This document shows positions 12,529 through 24,799 of a DNA stretch of 64,000 nucleotides, one piece after another. Below the pieces are notes generated by a model that was not told the origin of the DNA, ran no database searches, and was given only the letters and a program-made list of their open reading frames with translations. A program made the position numbers and the translations under genes. The DNA is from Metopolophium dirhodum (lineage: Eukaryota; Arthropoda; Insecta; Hemiptera; Aphididae). Position 1 is the first letter of the stretch; each line of letters begins with the position of its first letter. The stretch covers positions 27,466,001-27,530,000 of the forward strand of contig NC_083567.1 in NCBI RefSeq assembly GCF_019925205.1, written 5' to 3'.

Positions 12529-12669
12529 GTTACCGGATATGAGTTGAGTAAAAATGTAGGTATTGCGCCAGGTACCAAGTAAGGGCTGGGTGCAAATTTA
12601 GGTATTACGCCGGTACCGAGTTAGGGCCGGGTAAAAATTTAGTATTACTACGGGTACCGGATAAGGGCC
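12529..12669 (+). repeat. Tandem repeat, ~42-bp unit, ~3.5 copies
   Basis: Successive units follow GGTATT(A/G)CGCC, then GGTACC(G/A)(A/G)GT, then AGGGC(C/T)GGGT, then AAATTTA. Full units are at 12559-12600 and 12601-12641, with partial ones at 12529-12558 and 12642-12669. The array is GC-richer than its surroundings and has no coding potential. Confidence 0.6.
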
Positions 12670-12670
12670 C

Positions 12671-14678
12671 TGCAGTCTTAAGGGGGCTGGAGCGTGATTC
12701 ATTTTCGGTCGAAAACATAGCTCACGACTTCAATCACTATGCCCAATATAATGTTCTGATATTCATTTTGAAAGCAGATTTGAATTTGTCACTAAATTAT
12801 CTATGCTTTGACAATTTAATTTTGCTGATTTTTATTTTTTTTCTCCAACCCCTTTATGATATCGAGTCTTCGGCTATTGGGTAATTTCCGGTTAGGTTAG
12901 GACATATGCCAGAACATATCTAGTTATACTATATTCAATATTGATAATGGTGTAAAACAATTTATAGTACGATACATCGGTAACACCAGTAGGTACGGCC
13001 ATTCTTGAAGATATATCGTACCACTTATTGATTGTACTTTTTCACCATTCACTTCACACGCTTCCCTTTGAATTTTTATATACTGGCTTACAATTTTTGA
13101 CCATGCAAATCTGATCGCTGCGCGAATTTCCATTTTAGAATACGTAACTGCAGTGGTAGCCACGACGTTAACTAATAACAGTAATAAGTAATAACAATAA
13201 CTAATAACTGATACGATTTGAAACTAATAGTATAGGTACCTAGGCGTGAGGCAGGTTATACAAGTGTATTTAGGTTGATAAGGCTGCAGGTTAGGTATAA
13301 ATATATATAAGTGGGTATATTGCAGTGATCACGTATATACGCTATAATACAGGTATATATATATTTATATTACGAGTTATTTAATGACACGAGCTGCAGC
13401 TTCATCAGGACGGAGAAGAGATTAAAAAAATAATAACCGTCGGGTAGTAAAAACCCGAAAAACAAAAAACCGGAAAGCGAACAACACGCGTCGTGTATGC
13501 ACAATATTATATAGATAAAGAGTGAACCGTTTAACCACAGAAATAATTTATTATTCGGTTTCGATTTTTAATATTTCGAAAAATAATTTGAAGTTATCAT
13601 ACCTAGGTACGTCATGTCAAAGTCAATTTAAAATTATTTTTATTACTATCAGTGAGCTTGTCATTTTTTATTTTTTTCAACTGGGAACTTGTACATTTAT
13701 TTTAACTTCAAGGAGGTAGCACAGATATAGATGTATCGTATAATCGTATCCATTGGTGTGTTATCAAATGTATATAGACATAACTATTCTACTTAAAACT
13801 CTATAGGAGATGACCGTGAAGTTGGCTTCCACGGACATTGTCCTATCAAATATGTGCCAATAATTTGCAAATGAGTTTTTAAAGTGGGCGATTGTGTCAT
13901 AATAAACTATATAAACTGTAAAGTGTTATAAAAGCTAAAATCTATTTCCTGAGCCAATTTTATACTTCGACTTTGTGTCTTTGACCATTGTCCCATATCG
14001 AATCGAAAAATACAGTGCTGAAATTTTTCAAATCAATGTACCTATTTTATTTTTATTTTTATCAACAAAAAAAAAAAATATTGCATCAAAAAAAAAAAAA
14101 TGAATGAACACAATCCCAAATTTTTTTTTCCGAGTCGAATAGGTTTAGTTTGGCGGCAGTACCCAAAACGAATCGCTTCGCAGTATCGTACGCGCGCATA
14201 TTAGACGACCGAATTTTATGTCGACAGCAAACGAAATTTTCGGCGGCATCGAATATAAGAGGCACCAATAAGTACCTTCACAACAAATATCGTGCGTGAT
14301 TATTTGTTTCTAATATTTTATATTTTTTAATATATTATTATTATTATGTTGTACGGCCGACCACGACATAATTAGGCTTCATGTGCCTACCTCATACTCT
14401 CATTTTCCGCATGATTAAATAGAGACGATTCGCGCAGCGTGTAAGCATATTATTATACGCTCATATAACAATAATAATAATAATAATAATAATAGCAATA
14501 TGTTATTGTTATACGCGTATAGACGTAGGTATTATATTATAATATAATACAGTAATATATAAAATATTTATTGCGCGCACGTCGTTATAGGTACGACTAT
14601 CGGGTCGCGGGCCGATCCAATTATAGGATTTATACGCATCGTTTCTAGTCGGCGTGTGTAGACGAAAAAAAACGGTTG
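12671..14678. other. Intergenic
   Basis: No supported gene. ORFs at 12924-13163 (-) and 14086-14268 (-) are short and without recognisable domains. An (ATA)n tract lies at about 14470-14493. Confidence 0.35.
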
Positions 14679-15127
14679 TTAAGAGGGCGCAATGCCCGCA
14701 TTCGTCGTCTCCGTCTTACAAATGCACAACATATATAGCAAAAACTGTTTTGCGCGGGAAAGAACCGAGTAAGCTACAATCATAACTAAGAAACGAGATT
14801 TTCACCACATATAAAAAGGAGAACTTTGGCTGTGCAACGTTGTTTTCATTTTGTTGACATCATTTATACGAAAAAAGTTTTTCAAGTTTGAAAAACACAA
14901 ACAATAGTGGTTTTTGAAACGGTAAGAACTTTTTTCATATATAAGTGATATCAAAAAAATAAAAACAACGTAGCACAGCCAAAGTTCTCATTTTTATGTG
15001 GTGAAAATCTCGTTTCTTAGTTATGACTGTATAGCCTTCCCGGTTCTTTCCCGCGCAAAACAGTTTTTGCTATGTTGTATACATTTGTAAGACGGAGACA
15101 ACACATGCGGGAGTAGCGTCCTCTTAA
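14679..15127. repeat. MITE with TTAA ends, copy 1 (449 bp)
   Basis: The element is bounded by TTAA on both sides (14679-14682 and 15124-15127). The left end TTAAGAGGGCGCAATGCCCG and the right end in reverse complement, TTAAGAGGACGCTACTCCCG, form terminal inverted repeats. Pairing continues through GTCTCCGTCTTACAAATG, GCAAAAACTGTTTTGCGCGG and CATAACTAAGAAACGAGATT, giving arms of nearly 200 bp. TTAA target sites are characteristic of piggyBac-type transposition, but no transposase is present, so the superfamily is inferred. Confidence 0.8.
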
Positions 15128-15220
15128 GAATCAAAAAAAAAGTCAACTCGAATAGCACGATTAGCTAATATATCTAGGTATATATTATGTACCGAGTACC
15201 TACTATATTATGTTATATGT

Positions 15221-15470
15221 ACAGGGTGATTCACCAAACATGCTCATCCATATATTGATTCTTTCAATTATCGTGCAATTATTATTCTAATTCTGTTTTA
15301 TGAGGGATAATTTTAATTCATTTTCTATAGATATATAATATATTTCCAAATACCAACTTAGATTTGTATAGAAATTTCAATGATAGTGTCCCGTAGAGAA
15401 GTAGAGTTCTTATTTTTCAGATGAAACCCTCCCCTTTTTAATGTTAATTGTTAGGCAAATATTTTTTTTA
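15221..15470 (+). repeat. Probable dispersed repeat starting TACAGGGTGATTC
   Basis: The start TACAGGGTGATTCACCAAAC then ATGCTCATCCAT resembles 26525-26560 (ATGATTCACTAAGCATGCAC then ACCCCCAT). The first ten bases recur at 21487 and 28945. The 3' boundary is not defined; a C-rich AAACCCTCCCC block lies at about 15424. No coding potential. Confidence 0.4.
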
Positions 15471-16645
15471 ACTATGTCGATATACACTTAAATACACAAT
15501 TTCAACGATGAGTATATATTAACTAGCTGACACGGCAATGATTTACTATTGCTAGGTTTTTGTGATTGTTCAACTCCTTTTGGGTGAACACGCTGTGGAA
15601 CCAATGTATTTTTAAGTGTAAATTATATTATATTTTAATTTATAGCAATCCCGACTGGTGTTGTCCGTGAGATTCACTTGTGATTATGCCAGCAGTATAT
15701 TATCAGGTAGATCGCGGTTTATCGCGGACTCCACGTGGTCCGTAGATGTATAATTTAACTCTAAACTATCATACTTATATCAAGTTTGTCGTTTTTACTT
15801 AATTTAACCTACGGCGGATTAATACCATCAATGAATACAAATTCCTAACACAACCTAACCGTACTAAAATCCAATTTATAAAAAAAAAACAAAATATTCG
15901 TATATGTATAGATTAAGGAAAAAATTAAAAATAAGAAAAAACCAATGTAAAAAAAATGCAATCAATAGTAATAATAATTATTATTCAAACCAATAACCAA
16001 CCATTTATAAACATAAATTTCAAAAAAAAAACAATGTAAAAACGATGCAAACACTTTGTCCGCGTATAAATGCATAATTAGTGTATGCCTATCATACTGC
16101 TTGATTTGCGGGGAAGTCCCAACCAGCCTACCCCCCAACGCCAAATATTTGTGATAATGCGCGGGCAAAATCGGGTTTCAAAAATATATTGACCGGATTA
16201 AAAGTAAGGTCGGGACCGAAACCCTCTAGAAACACTGAACACACATTTATAGATATAATACGGGACTGGAGCTGATGAAAAACCACGTTGACAAAACGAA
16301 AAAACAAATTACCGAAATTCGGCGTGAGGCGACGCGTGTTCACATATGTAACACACACGTATCACGTACGTACATAAAAAAGTGCTTATTTTTCTCGACG
16401 ACGGGCGACGATTATTATACGCGTATGGTGTGCAGTCCTGTTTGTTTGTTTTTTTATTTATTTTTTCCATCCTATAACAACAAAGCCATTATCGGTATCG
16501 ACGAACCGAAAAGTTTGTTCAACCAGACTGGCGGCGGTGACGTGTATATACTATAAGCGATTTGTATAATGTGTTTATCGCGAATCTGCGGAGTGGGTGG
16601 CTACTGCGAAATAGAACCGACTTCTGTGCTGTACCAGAAAAGACG
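15471..16645. other. Intergenic
   Basis: No supported gene. ACTAGCTGACACGGCAATG at about 15523 resembles short strings at 39226 and 40681 and may be the frayed end of a dispersed retroelement, but nothing coding remains. The overlapping ORFs at 16128-16556 lack domain features. Confidence 0.35.
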
Positions 16646-16667
16646 GAGAGAGAGAGAGAGAGAGAGT
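16646..16667 (+). repeat. (AG)n microsatellite
   Basis: A pure 22-bp GA/AG dinucleotide run. Confidence 0.95.
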
Positions 16668-17958
16668 GTTAGAGGGTGACTGAAAGAATAAAAAACTTTA
16701 ATAATAATAAAAACTTTATTGTAGTTCGAAAACGATTTTCGCCGAAATTTTATTGTGATTAAATAAGAATAATAAAAATTAAATAACTCGTTTTTACGGG
16801 TGCATATATATATACCTGATCGCTACTACACCTTTTGAAAATAATACGACGCGGTCACTCGCATATACGGCAATACCATACAATATTTAGAGGTAAACAA
16901 AAATATAATAACAATAATATAATATGTAATAATATCATGTTCTTTACGCCACGCGCGTTTGGGGCCGATTGTTCAGCCGCCGCCGCCACAACGACGACGA
17001 CGACGGCGACGGTTAGAATGACATTTTAATTATGAAAACCGTCAGCGAGGGCGGTGGCGTGTTATACACTAACTCGCACGCCGCGAGAGACGCGTCAAAA
17101 TAAACGCGTTTCGTCGGTCGCGATAAATCAACGGGGCAACCCCAATTTGCGCCGCGCAGTGACAGCAGCCGGTCGTCTATATATATATGTCGTACGAGGC
17201 CAGTTCAGCTCCCTCTCACACCGCCGCCGCCGTTACTGATGCTGCTGCTGCTGCTGCCGACTCGGCCTCTATTTTAATAATAATAATATAATATTATTAA
17301 TATCACGTGTCGTGTATAAGTAATATACTTTTGTGGTGTGGGTGGTGTGGGGTGGTGTGTGAGTGCGACGAGAAAAATTATTTTTGAGCGACACGAAATC
17401 GCATCGCGTCTCTGCAGCAGACCTCAGTTGCATCTTGCGTTACAGTTGTTGTTATATGCATGAGATATTGAAAAACATATTTTTGAACTGGGATTTTTGG
17501 TATGTTGCAGCATGACATCTTCACTATAGACGGTCACACTGATCTCGTACCCGATCACTGATTATCGATATTTAATTGCCGATCACGATACATCGCCATG
17601 TAGAGAAGATACCAGATGTTCATAACAAACTCATACGATAGATAATTATCATGTAATTTTTATAACGGACTATGTAAGAAATATTTCTATAACATTTTTC
17701 ACACAACACTCAACTAAGTAGAGGTGTTTACTGCGTACTTCCTATTATATAGTTTTAAAGTAAAATTTGTTTTTTTTTATCTTTCATTGATATTAAATAC
17801 CTACTTCATAAAAGTTTTGTGAAAAAATTAATTTCATGACATTTTAAAACCATAATATTGCAATACACATATACTATGCAGGGTTAATAATAATGCTATG
17901 GTGAATATTTTTGATTTTTCCCCAATCCCTGATTTAGTCCACTATCGCATTATGGCTT
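16668..17958. other. GC-richer intergenic stretch
   Basis: The part from 16960 to 17450 is CpG-rich, with (GCC)n, (ACG)n and (TGC)n triplet runs. No ORF has recognisable content. It could be the promoter and non-coding first exon of a gene whose other exons I cannot see; see the candidate core promoter at 17177. Confidence 0.3.
17177..17212 (+). promoter_or_regulatory. Candidate TATA/Inr core promoter
   Basis: A TATATATATA box at about 17178 is followed 24-30 bp downstream by CAGTTCAG, which fits the arthropod initiator spacing. It sits inside a CpG-rich island. AT runs are so frequent here that this may be coincidence; no downstream coding exon is recognised. Confidence 0.2.
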
Positions 17959-18383
17959 TATGACATAAGCGCCAAAGATACGAAAATGACATATCATTTG
18001 CGCCAAAATTTGTAGGATATATCATAAGCGCCAATCGAATACCTGTTATACCTAAAATATGACAGAAGCGCAATAATTGCGACACATAATTTGCGCCAAA
18101 ATTAATATTTCATATAAGTAGTTACTTAAAAATATCGATCTTATAAAAAATTGTCCATAAATATAATAGAAATAAATAAATTATAAATATAAAATTATAA
18201 TTTTAATAAATCGGTTGAATTTTTCGATCTTAACAAAAATTGTCAATTATAAATTGTTAAAATATAATTAATATTTAATATATAGTTCTAAATGTAATAT
18301 CTATAAACTATGGCACACAGATTTTGGCGCTTTCGTAAGATACAACTTTTTTTTCTTATCTCATTTTGGCGCCTATGTCTTGG
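17959..18383. repeat. Element with inverted GCGCCAAA motifs
   Basis: The left edge GACATAAGCGCCAAAGATAC and the right edge in reverse complement, GACATAGGCGCCAAAATGAG, form an inverted pair. Further GCGCCAA or GCGCAA motifs lie internally at about 17998, 18029, 18069, 18091 and 18325 in both orientations. Between them is plain A+T-rich DNA. This fits a small non-autonomous element with subterminal repeats; target duplications are unclear. Confidence 0.5.
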
Positions 18384-19965
18384 GTTACCACTGGGTATCT
18401 TCCCTAATCTTATTATCATATCATTCTTACTTGTCACACATCAAACCTACTTATTATACTATAAGAACATGTATAGATTGTAGATTACTTCAAATAAATA
18501 AAAAAAAAAATTATCTTCCACCGTGCATTATAGCGTGGTACAACCTGCAGACGACACCACGAGGTGGTTGGCCGTCGCAATCGTCGTATATGCATATAGG
18601 TGTTATTGCCTATTAAAGTCTTCAATAATTTGGTTATATTTTGTTTGTAGATGATGGTAAACACGGCATTAAAGTAAATAATTTATTTTTAAGTGTTCAG
18701 TTTTTTTTGTAACCTACCTGCAGTCAATCGTCCGTGTAAAAATAAAATGGGTATTATATTTTAAATGTTGTTAATTTCTTACGCATATGAAAAAATGATT
18801 GCAACCAAGTTGTGATATTTTTATACCACAACTTACAACGGGAAACCGCTTCTATTCAATTATAAATGTTGTTTACATAGAAATAATAAATATTTCATCA
18901 ACATAAATGGAAAACAAAACGAAAAAACTTGACTCAATTTGTTATTATAATATATTTTATTGATAAATAGAAGACTATTAGAGGGAAAACATATAACATA
19001 TTACCTTTTACAATAAGACTTTACGCCCTCGCAGTCCGTATATATAGGTCATGGGTTGGTTAGAAGAAACCACACATGGTGAATTTATGTTTCGTTTTAA
19101 ATTATTATAAATAGCTTAAAGTTTGCTAGAAGTGTAGGTATGTATAATGTAATCTATAGTACATATATTATATAGCGTGTAATTCATTATCTGGAAAACT
19201 ATTAACGTTTTTTAGAAATGTATTTTTTTACATATTGATAGTTTAAAGACATTACAAAAAAACATTTTTGAAATAGTTATCATTTTTTATATTGGCTTTT
19301 ATATTTTTCCAATGACGGAATACATTTCGATATTTCACATTCCTTAGCAGAATATCTTTCTGAAAACTTAAATAAAATTTTAAAAAAAAAATGACTTGTA
19401 ATATTATGTAGAATAAATATTTTCCATAAGTAATCGTTTATTCTTTTCGATATAATGAGTGTTTACTTTTCAATTGAACTATACCGTAAATGGTGTCAAC
19501 AAATATACAGTATACCTACATAATATTTTATATCAATATAATATTATCATATAAGTACTATAGACCTGTAAGGGCCGTCAATTTTCGACCCGGTCCGGTC
19601 CATCAATTTTATCCTCGAGCCCGGTCCAAAAAATATTGTGAAAAAAAATATAATATTATTATGGTATATAAATAGCTTTACTATACCCACCAATCAATAT
19701 ATTATTATATTCATTGTGATTGTATCTACTATCTATTATCTATCCATAGAGTATACTCTATAATTTATATGTATCTACCTGTACCAACATCGGTTTCATA
19801 TAAAATTATATCATTATTATTTTTTATTTTAAATTGTGATTATTTATTTTTGAAGAAAAAAACTTTAATTATGTTATCCGCTCTATATATTTTAATAATA
19901 CATTTTTTTGTAATATTATCGCGACTTTAGGTATAATTATATAAGTATATTGTTCGAATATTGTA
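18384..19965. other. Intergenic
   Basis: No supported gene. GGGCCGTCAATTTTCGACCC then GGTCCGGTCC at about 19570-19625 is a GC-rich patch that may be an eroded repeat. The ORF at 18380-18616 has no recognisable content. Confidence 0.35.
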
Positions 19966-20139
19966 GGTCTAGGCAGGAGTGGTTCCAGGTGGGCCCTAGG
20001 GGCCACGCCTCTCCAAGCTATATTTCTAAACAATTTTATACTGTTAAAAACAAAATTACAAAAATAAATCATCGAAATTGTCTGAAAATTATGACTCCCC
20101 CTCCCCAACCATGTCTCTGGAGCCAGCCCTGGGTCTAGG
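19966..20139. mobile_element. hAT-type MITE with perfect 8-bp TSD
   Basis: GGTCTAGG occurs at 19966-19973 and again at 20132-20139, giving a perfect 8-bp target duplication. The enclosed 158-bp element starts CAGGAGTGGTTCCAG, and its right end in reverse complement reads CAGGGCTGGCTCCAG (12 of 15 matching). The CAGGG..-type ends and 8-bp duplication are hAT hallmarks. There is no coding capacity. Confidence 0.8.
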
Positions 20140-20162
20140 CTTTACAGTCTAGTCACTCTAGT

Positions 20163-20898
20163 CTCTAAACTAGTGGTCGGCAACCTTTTTAACCATGCGG
20201 GCCATATTTTTTTTCAATTTTTCATCAAGGGCCGCATTAATACAAAAATACTGTACATATTATGATATAATACTAACAATTGTATTACTATTATATTTAG
20301 TGATTTCACATGGAAATATAAGTATGAAAAAATACAAATTTTACAGAAAAAAATGTAATTTAAATATATATATATATAAATAAAATTTAGTTGCTAGTGT
20401 GATTTCTGAGGTTGAATTTTTCCCGCTAGTTCGTTTATATTCGCTTTCATATTAGATGTTGATATTCTTAAGACTGCATCCACGTGTTCGTCGCTTAATC
20501 TTGAACGATATTTATTTGTTCAAAATGTAAGTATTGAAAATGTCTGCTCACAAATATAAGTGCTACCGACAGCAGTAATCATTTTTTAAGCAAAACTTTT
20601 TAATTTTAATGCGTTTAAAAACTATTTCAGAAAGACTAATAAAATATTATAAGTATTATATTTAATATAAGTATTTGTCGTAATCGACGATATATACAAT
20701 ATAATATTATATACGATTAGATTACGACCTAGATTACGCTTATACCTTATCTCACTCTAATAGTCATTTATTTTTTACAATTTAAGATACAAAATTACAA
20801 TTTTAAACACCATAAAATATATTTGGAGAGCCACAGAAAAAAGTTCCGAGGGTCGCATGCGGCCCACGGGCCGCGTGTTGCCGGTGCCCGCTCTAAAC
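20163..20898 (-). mobile_element. Decayed hAT element with perfect 8-bp TSD
   Basis: CTCTAAAC is duplicated exactly at 20163-20170 and 20891-20898. The 720-bp element between them starts TAGTGGTCGGCAACC and ends (reverse complement) CGGGCACCGGCAACACG, sharing the GGCAAC core common in hAT termini. The minus strand still carries a transposase C-terminal fragment (20394-20595). It inserted only 31 bp from the MITE at 19966-20139. Confidence 0.8.
20394..20595 (-). pseudogene. hAT transposase C-terminal remnant
   Basis: Reading the minus strand from about 20595, the frame gives KMITAVGSTYICEQTFSIL, then after an in-frame TGA (20520-20522) YRSRLSDEHVDAVLRIS and NELAGKIQPQKSH, ending at TAG 20394-20396. 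The CEQTFS motif followed by a basic stretch and L(S/T)DEHV..LRI is the C-terminal dimerisation region of hAT transposases, as in the GTF2IRD2/ZBED-like group. A TAA also interrupts just before KMI. With at least two stops and no catalytic N-terminal part, it is a relic. Confidence 0.75.
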
Positions 20899-22411
20899 TT
20901 TACCTATATATTATAGGAGTGTAGGATAATATCGTGGGCGTATTCTACCCACAGAAATTCGCCAAGTCACGTTTAATAAACTCTACTATATATTATTAGC
21001 AAACGTATATTGGGGACGCATTTCTCGTGGTTTTTGAAGTACAATTTAATTTTAACTATAACGCCACAGACAACAGTACAATTTATAATAGTTGTGCCGT
21101 TTTAAAGATCATAACATATTGTATAACCTATTGTAAATCTACGGTAAAAAATATAATATTTCGAAGGTAAAAAAATAATGTCCCCGCGTGCGCCTAGATT
21201 TTAATAATAATAATAATAATAATAATAACAACTCAACCCGTCGCACGTGCAATAGTCAATTATTATTATTATTATTTACCACGATAGACGTTTTATAATA
21301 TCGACAAATCGATTATCGGCGTCCATCATTATCTATACGCATCCGTTGTATCGCATATATATATATTATACATTTTCAATCGACGCCTTACACGTTACGT
21401 TATATATAGGTACGCGTATAATATAAACGTGAGCACCTGTTGTACATCTAATAGTATTATACGCGTGATGTTGTCTTATATACCTATACAGGGTGACTGA
21501 TTCGTTTAACAGCGAACACTCATTATATCAGCTATAAGTATTAGGTATAACGTTTGTGGAAAACGTATATATTATACTATATATAGTACGTATTTCCCCC
21601 CATATTTTTTACGTCATATGCTTATATTATCGTTATATTAACTGTTTTTTACTTACGACCCCGGTTGCTATACAGGACGCACTCACGCAGTCGGAAGACT
21701 CCGAAAACTCCCACGACGACAAATAATTACGCGCACAAAACCCATTATATATTTTATTTTTTTATATTCATATTTATAAGCTCGCTACGTCTATTGTCAT
21801 CCACTATACTCAATACTGTTTAGTGTTTACAGTAACAAATAGTTACAATATATTAATAATGTAAGCAATTTATCAAACTAATAATAATATTAATAATATT
21901 ATTATATTGAAACATTTAAAAGTTTTTTACGTTTCGAATGACAGCATTATAATAGTGTTTTAGATGAGCGGCGTAATGTAACACTGCAGGGGTAGCCCCC
22001 CCCCCCCCCAAAAAAAAAAATACAATTAAATACTTAGTAGGTCGAAACTCGTTAACAATTAAATTCTTAGAATAATATTCTGCTTCAAAAATCGAAACAT
22101 TAAATAAAAAATGCAAGGTATTGTCATTTAAAAACATTAAAATGAAAACTATCAAAAAAAATTGTTTTGAAAGTAATGAATTCAAACCATGTGCGCGAAA
22201 AAAATATTTTCAAAACCATTAATTTCCAATAATAGGTATAATAATTTGGAATAATTAGTGTTCATATTATATTATGATATACCTATACTATTGAAAGAAT
22301 CGCCCGGTACGTTTATTTTCCACTTTCGTGTATAATATATAATAATATACATAGATAAGTACGATAAAATTCGATGTCGACGCAGTAGGATTTTGTGAGC
22401 ACGACTTTCGT
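20899..22411. other. Intergenic
   Basis: No supported gene. TACAGGGTGACTGATTCG at 21487 matches the start of other dispersed elements in the window. A run of fourteen C then eleven A residues occupies 21996-22020, next to CACTGCAGGGGTAG, possibly a transposon edge. (AAT)n tracts occur at about 21201-21230. Confidence 0.35.
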
Positions 22412-22445
22412 GGGTTGGGGGGGGTGGTGGGGGGGGGGGGGGGGG
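22412..22445 (+). repeat. Poly(G) tract with G-quadruplex potential
   Basis: The stretch is almost all G, broken by single T or TT interruptions, with a final uninterrupted run of 17 G residues. Four or more G-runs on one strand make G-quadruplex formation plausible. The length is likely variable and error-prone in assembly. Confidence 0.8.
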
Positions 22446-23520
22446 TGTAACCGGAACAGAAACGTTTATATAATATTATATTTTGTATACCGGCGACGAA
22501 TAGAGCAGGTCTTTGGCTTTATACCCATATTATAATACATATACGCATATATATTATATATTATATATATACCTAGATACATAATATACCGCATTGGTAT
22601 AGTACACAAAGTCGTATATATGCAATAATAATAATGTGTATATATAATGACGGGGTGCGTATTATAAAGTACGACCAGTTATTATAATATACTACATATA
22701 CCTATTATATTATATACATAATATATGTATACACAATAAACGGCGGTGTAATTATTTGAATTGGTTTCGACGAGTCGGCGGCGTGCACCCATACAAAATA
22801 ATACATATTATAACAAAAAAAAAAAAATAATAATAATGATAATAAACGAATATGTGTACCTACTGCAATTATTATAAATGTACGTAATAATATTATATTA
22901 TATAGCGCGGGAGTCGTGAAATTTGTATGGACATTATACACTTATTATGATTAATAATTTTGATATAGGACGAAGCGCACGAATCGTATACCCAGGTACC
23001 TATATGTTATGATAATATATAGGCAAGTGCGGTAATCGCGCGAATATTACTTCGGTGCAAAATGTATTGCGATATGTCCTGACGACGGAATGTTTAAGGT
23101 AATAATATTTAACCTCTACCCATATGTACAGATGCACTGGAATAAATAGAATTTTGCAGAACCACATACCTAGGTATATAATATGATATACCTATAGGTA
23201 CCTATTATATCAATATATACCGCGTATGATACAGTTGTGAGTTCCGCTTACTGCGATCACTGTATTATAAAATCAAACGTTTTTTGAACTAAAGAAAATA
23301 TAAACCCAAACCACATCTCATTATGTTACGGGTGCTAAGTTGGCATTTTATTGGAATCACTATGTACCGGATACTTATTGTATAGCAGTATTACTTTTAT
23401 AAATATGTCTATTGTTTTACGGCGTTTCAAAATGATGAAAAATAGAGATGACCCTGTGTAGCACAAAAATTATGTTCCAACAATAAGTTCCGCTGCTGGC
23501 GTGAATTGGCAGTGCAACTA
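22446..23520. other. Intergenic, AT microsatellite-rich
   Basis: No gene is visible. TATA-type dinucleotide runs dominate 22540-22740. The minus-strand ORF at 22705-22941 includes a homopolymeric tract and is not credible. Confidence 0.4.
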
Positions 23521-23535
23521 CAAACTTTCATACCT

Positions 23536-23900
23536 GTGAAAATATAGTCCAACAAAGTTTGAAAGTTGTCCAACAATGTCCAACAAAATCAAGCTGGATA
23601 CTTTTAATAAGGGCGAAATTTCGCTCACGTAAAGTTGTGTGTTGGGAGCACAACTTTGGAAAAGCTCTACTGGCTAAAATAATGTCCAAAAAATATTCAG
23701 AGTGATCCAACAATGTCCGCCACAAATCAAGCTGGATATTTTTTATAGGGGTGAAATTTCGCTAACGTAAAATTGTGCTGTTGGAATATAGATGGCAGCA
23801 CAAAAGTGTCTAAAGCTCTACCAACAGAAATAAAGTCCAACAAAGTCTGGGGGTATTCCAACAATGTCCAACAAGTTTGTTGGGTGTATTGCATATGTGT
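23536..23900 (+). repeat. Degenerate tandem repeat, ~137-bp period
   Basis: ATCAAGCTGGATA at about 23589 recurs at about 23726. Both are followed by (A/T)AGGG(C/G)(G/T)GAAATTTCGCT(C/A)ACGTAAA and preceded by TCCAACAATGTCC. AAGCTCTAC and GTCCAACAAAGT also recur in a third, partial unit ending near 23890. It reads as two and a half diverged copies. ORFs across it on both strands arise from the repeat and show no protein family. Confidence 0.65.
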
Positions 23901-24799
23901 CTGCCATAGTTGTGCTGCTAACTTTATAAGGGTATTTGAATTTGATATAAAGTAATTTTTTAAGTAAATATACATATAGGTAATATATAGGTTTATTTGT
24001 GAAAACCAGTAAATCAAACTTTTTAAGATTTTCGTATGAATATTAATAAATAACAGCATACTCTTAGTCAAATTTATTTGGTGAGACCGATGGGTGAAGT
24101 TAACAACACTTTTTGGCAATAACTTTCAATGTACATATATATAACAATAATTTACGCGTTAGATGCTTTTTTAATAAATTCGTAAAAAACATTTTTCAGA
24201 GTTTGCAGTTGTAACTTCACACTCAAATAGGAATCATTTAACAGCAACAATTATTTTTGATTGCGGCCAGTAAAACGCGTTACGTGCGTGAAAAATCAAA
24301 AATGTGTCCTATTCTTGTGGCGGCTACTAAAATAAAATGAGTGGGTTAGTGCGATCATGTTTTATGCGTTTCGCCAGGAAATCGAAAACAAAATGTTTGA
24401 TTTTACATTTACGGACGAACTCTGTACTATGCATTTTTAAGTAGGCGTACAATTATTATTTTCAATCCATTAATACAATATAGTTTTTTTCATTGAATAT
24501 AATATACACTCTACTGCAGTTTTTAAGATAACATAATTTTGATTGAATCTTAATTTTAACCTATCTGAATAAATGGAAATAAAAGTATAACGCCCTTAGG
24601 TACAACATGTTGAGCGAATATTTTACTGGCTATTTTAAAAGTAATCGGGATGACAACGCCTTCGATGCTGTCGTTATTTTATTATGTAAAGAAAAATATG
24701 TACTGCGCATAAATTATAGAAAATACATAAAGACGAATAAACTCGACTCGTGCAGGTAATGCAACGTTATAGTTATATCTACAACAGTCTTGTGGAAGG
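23901..24799. other. Intergenic
   Basis: No supported gene or repeat boundary seen. Confidence 0.4.
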
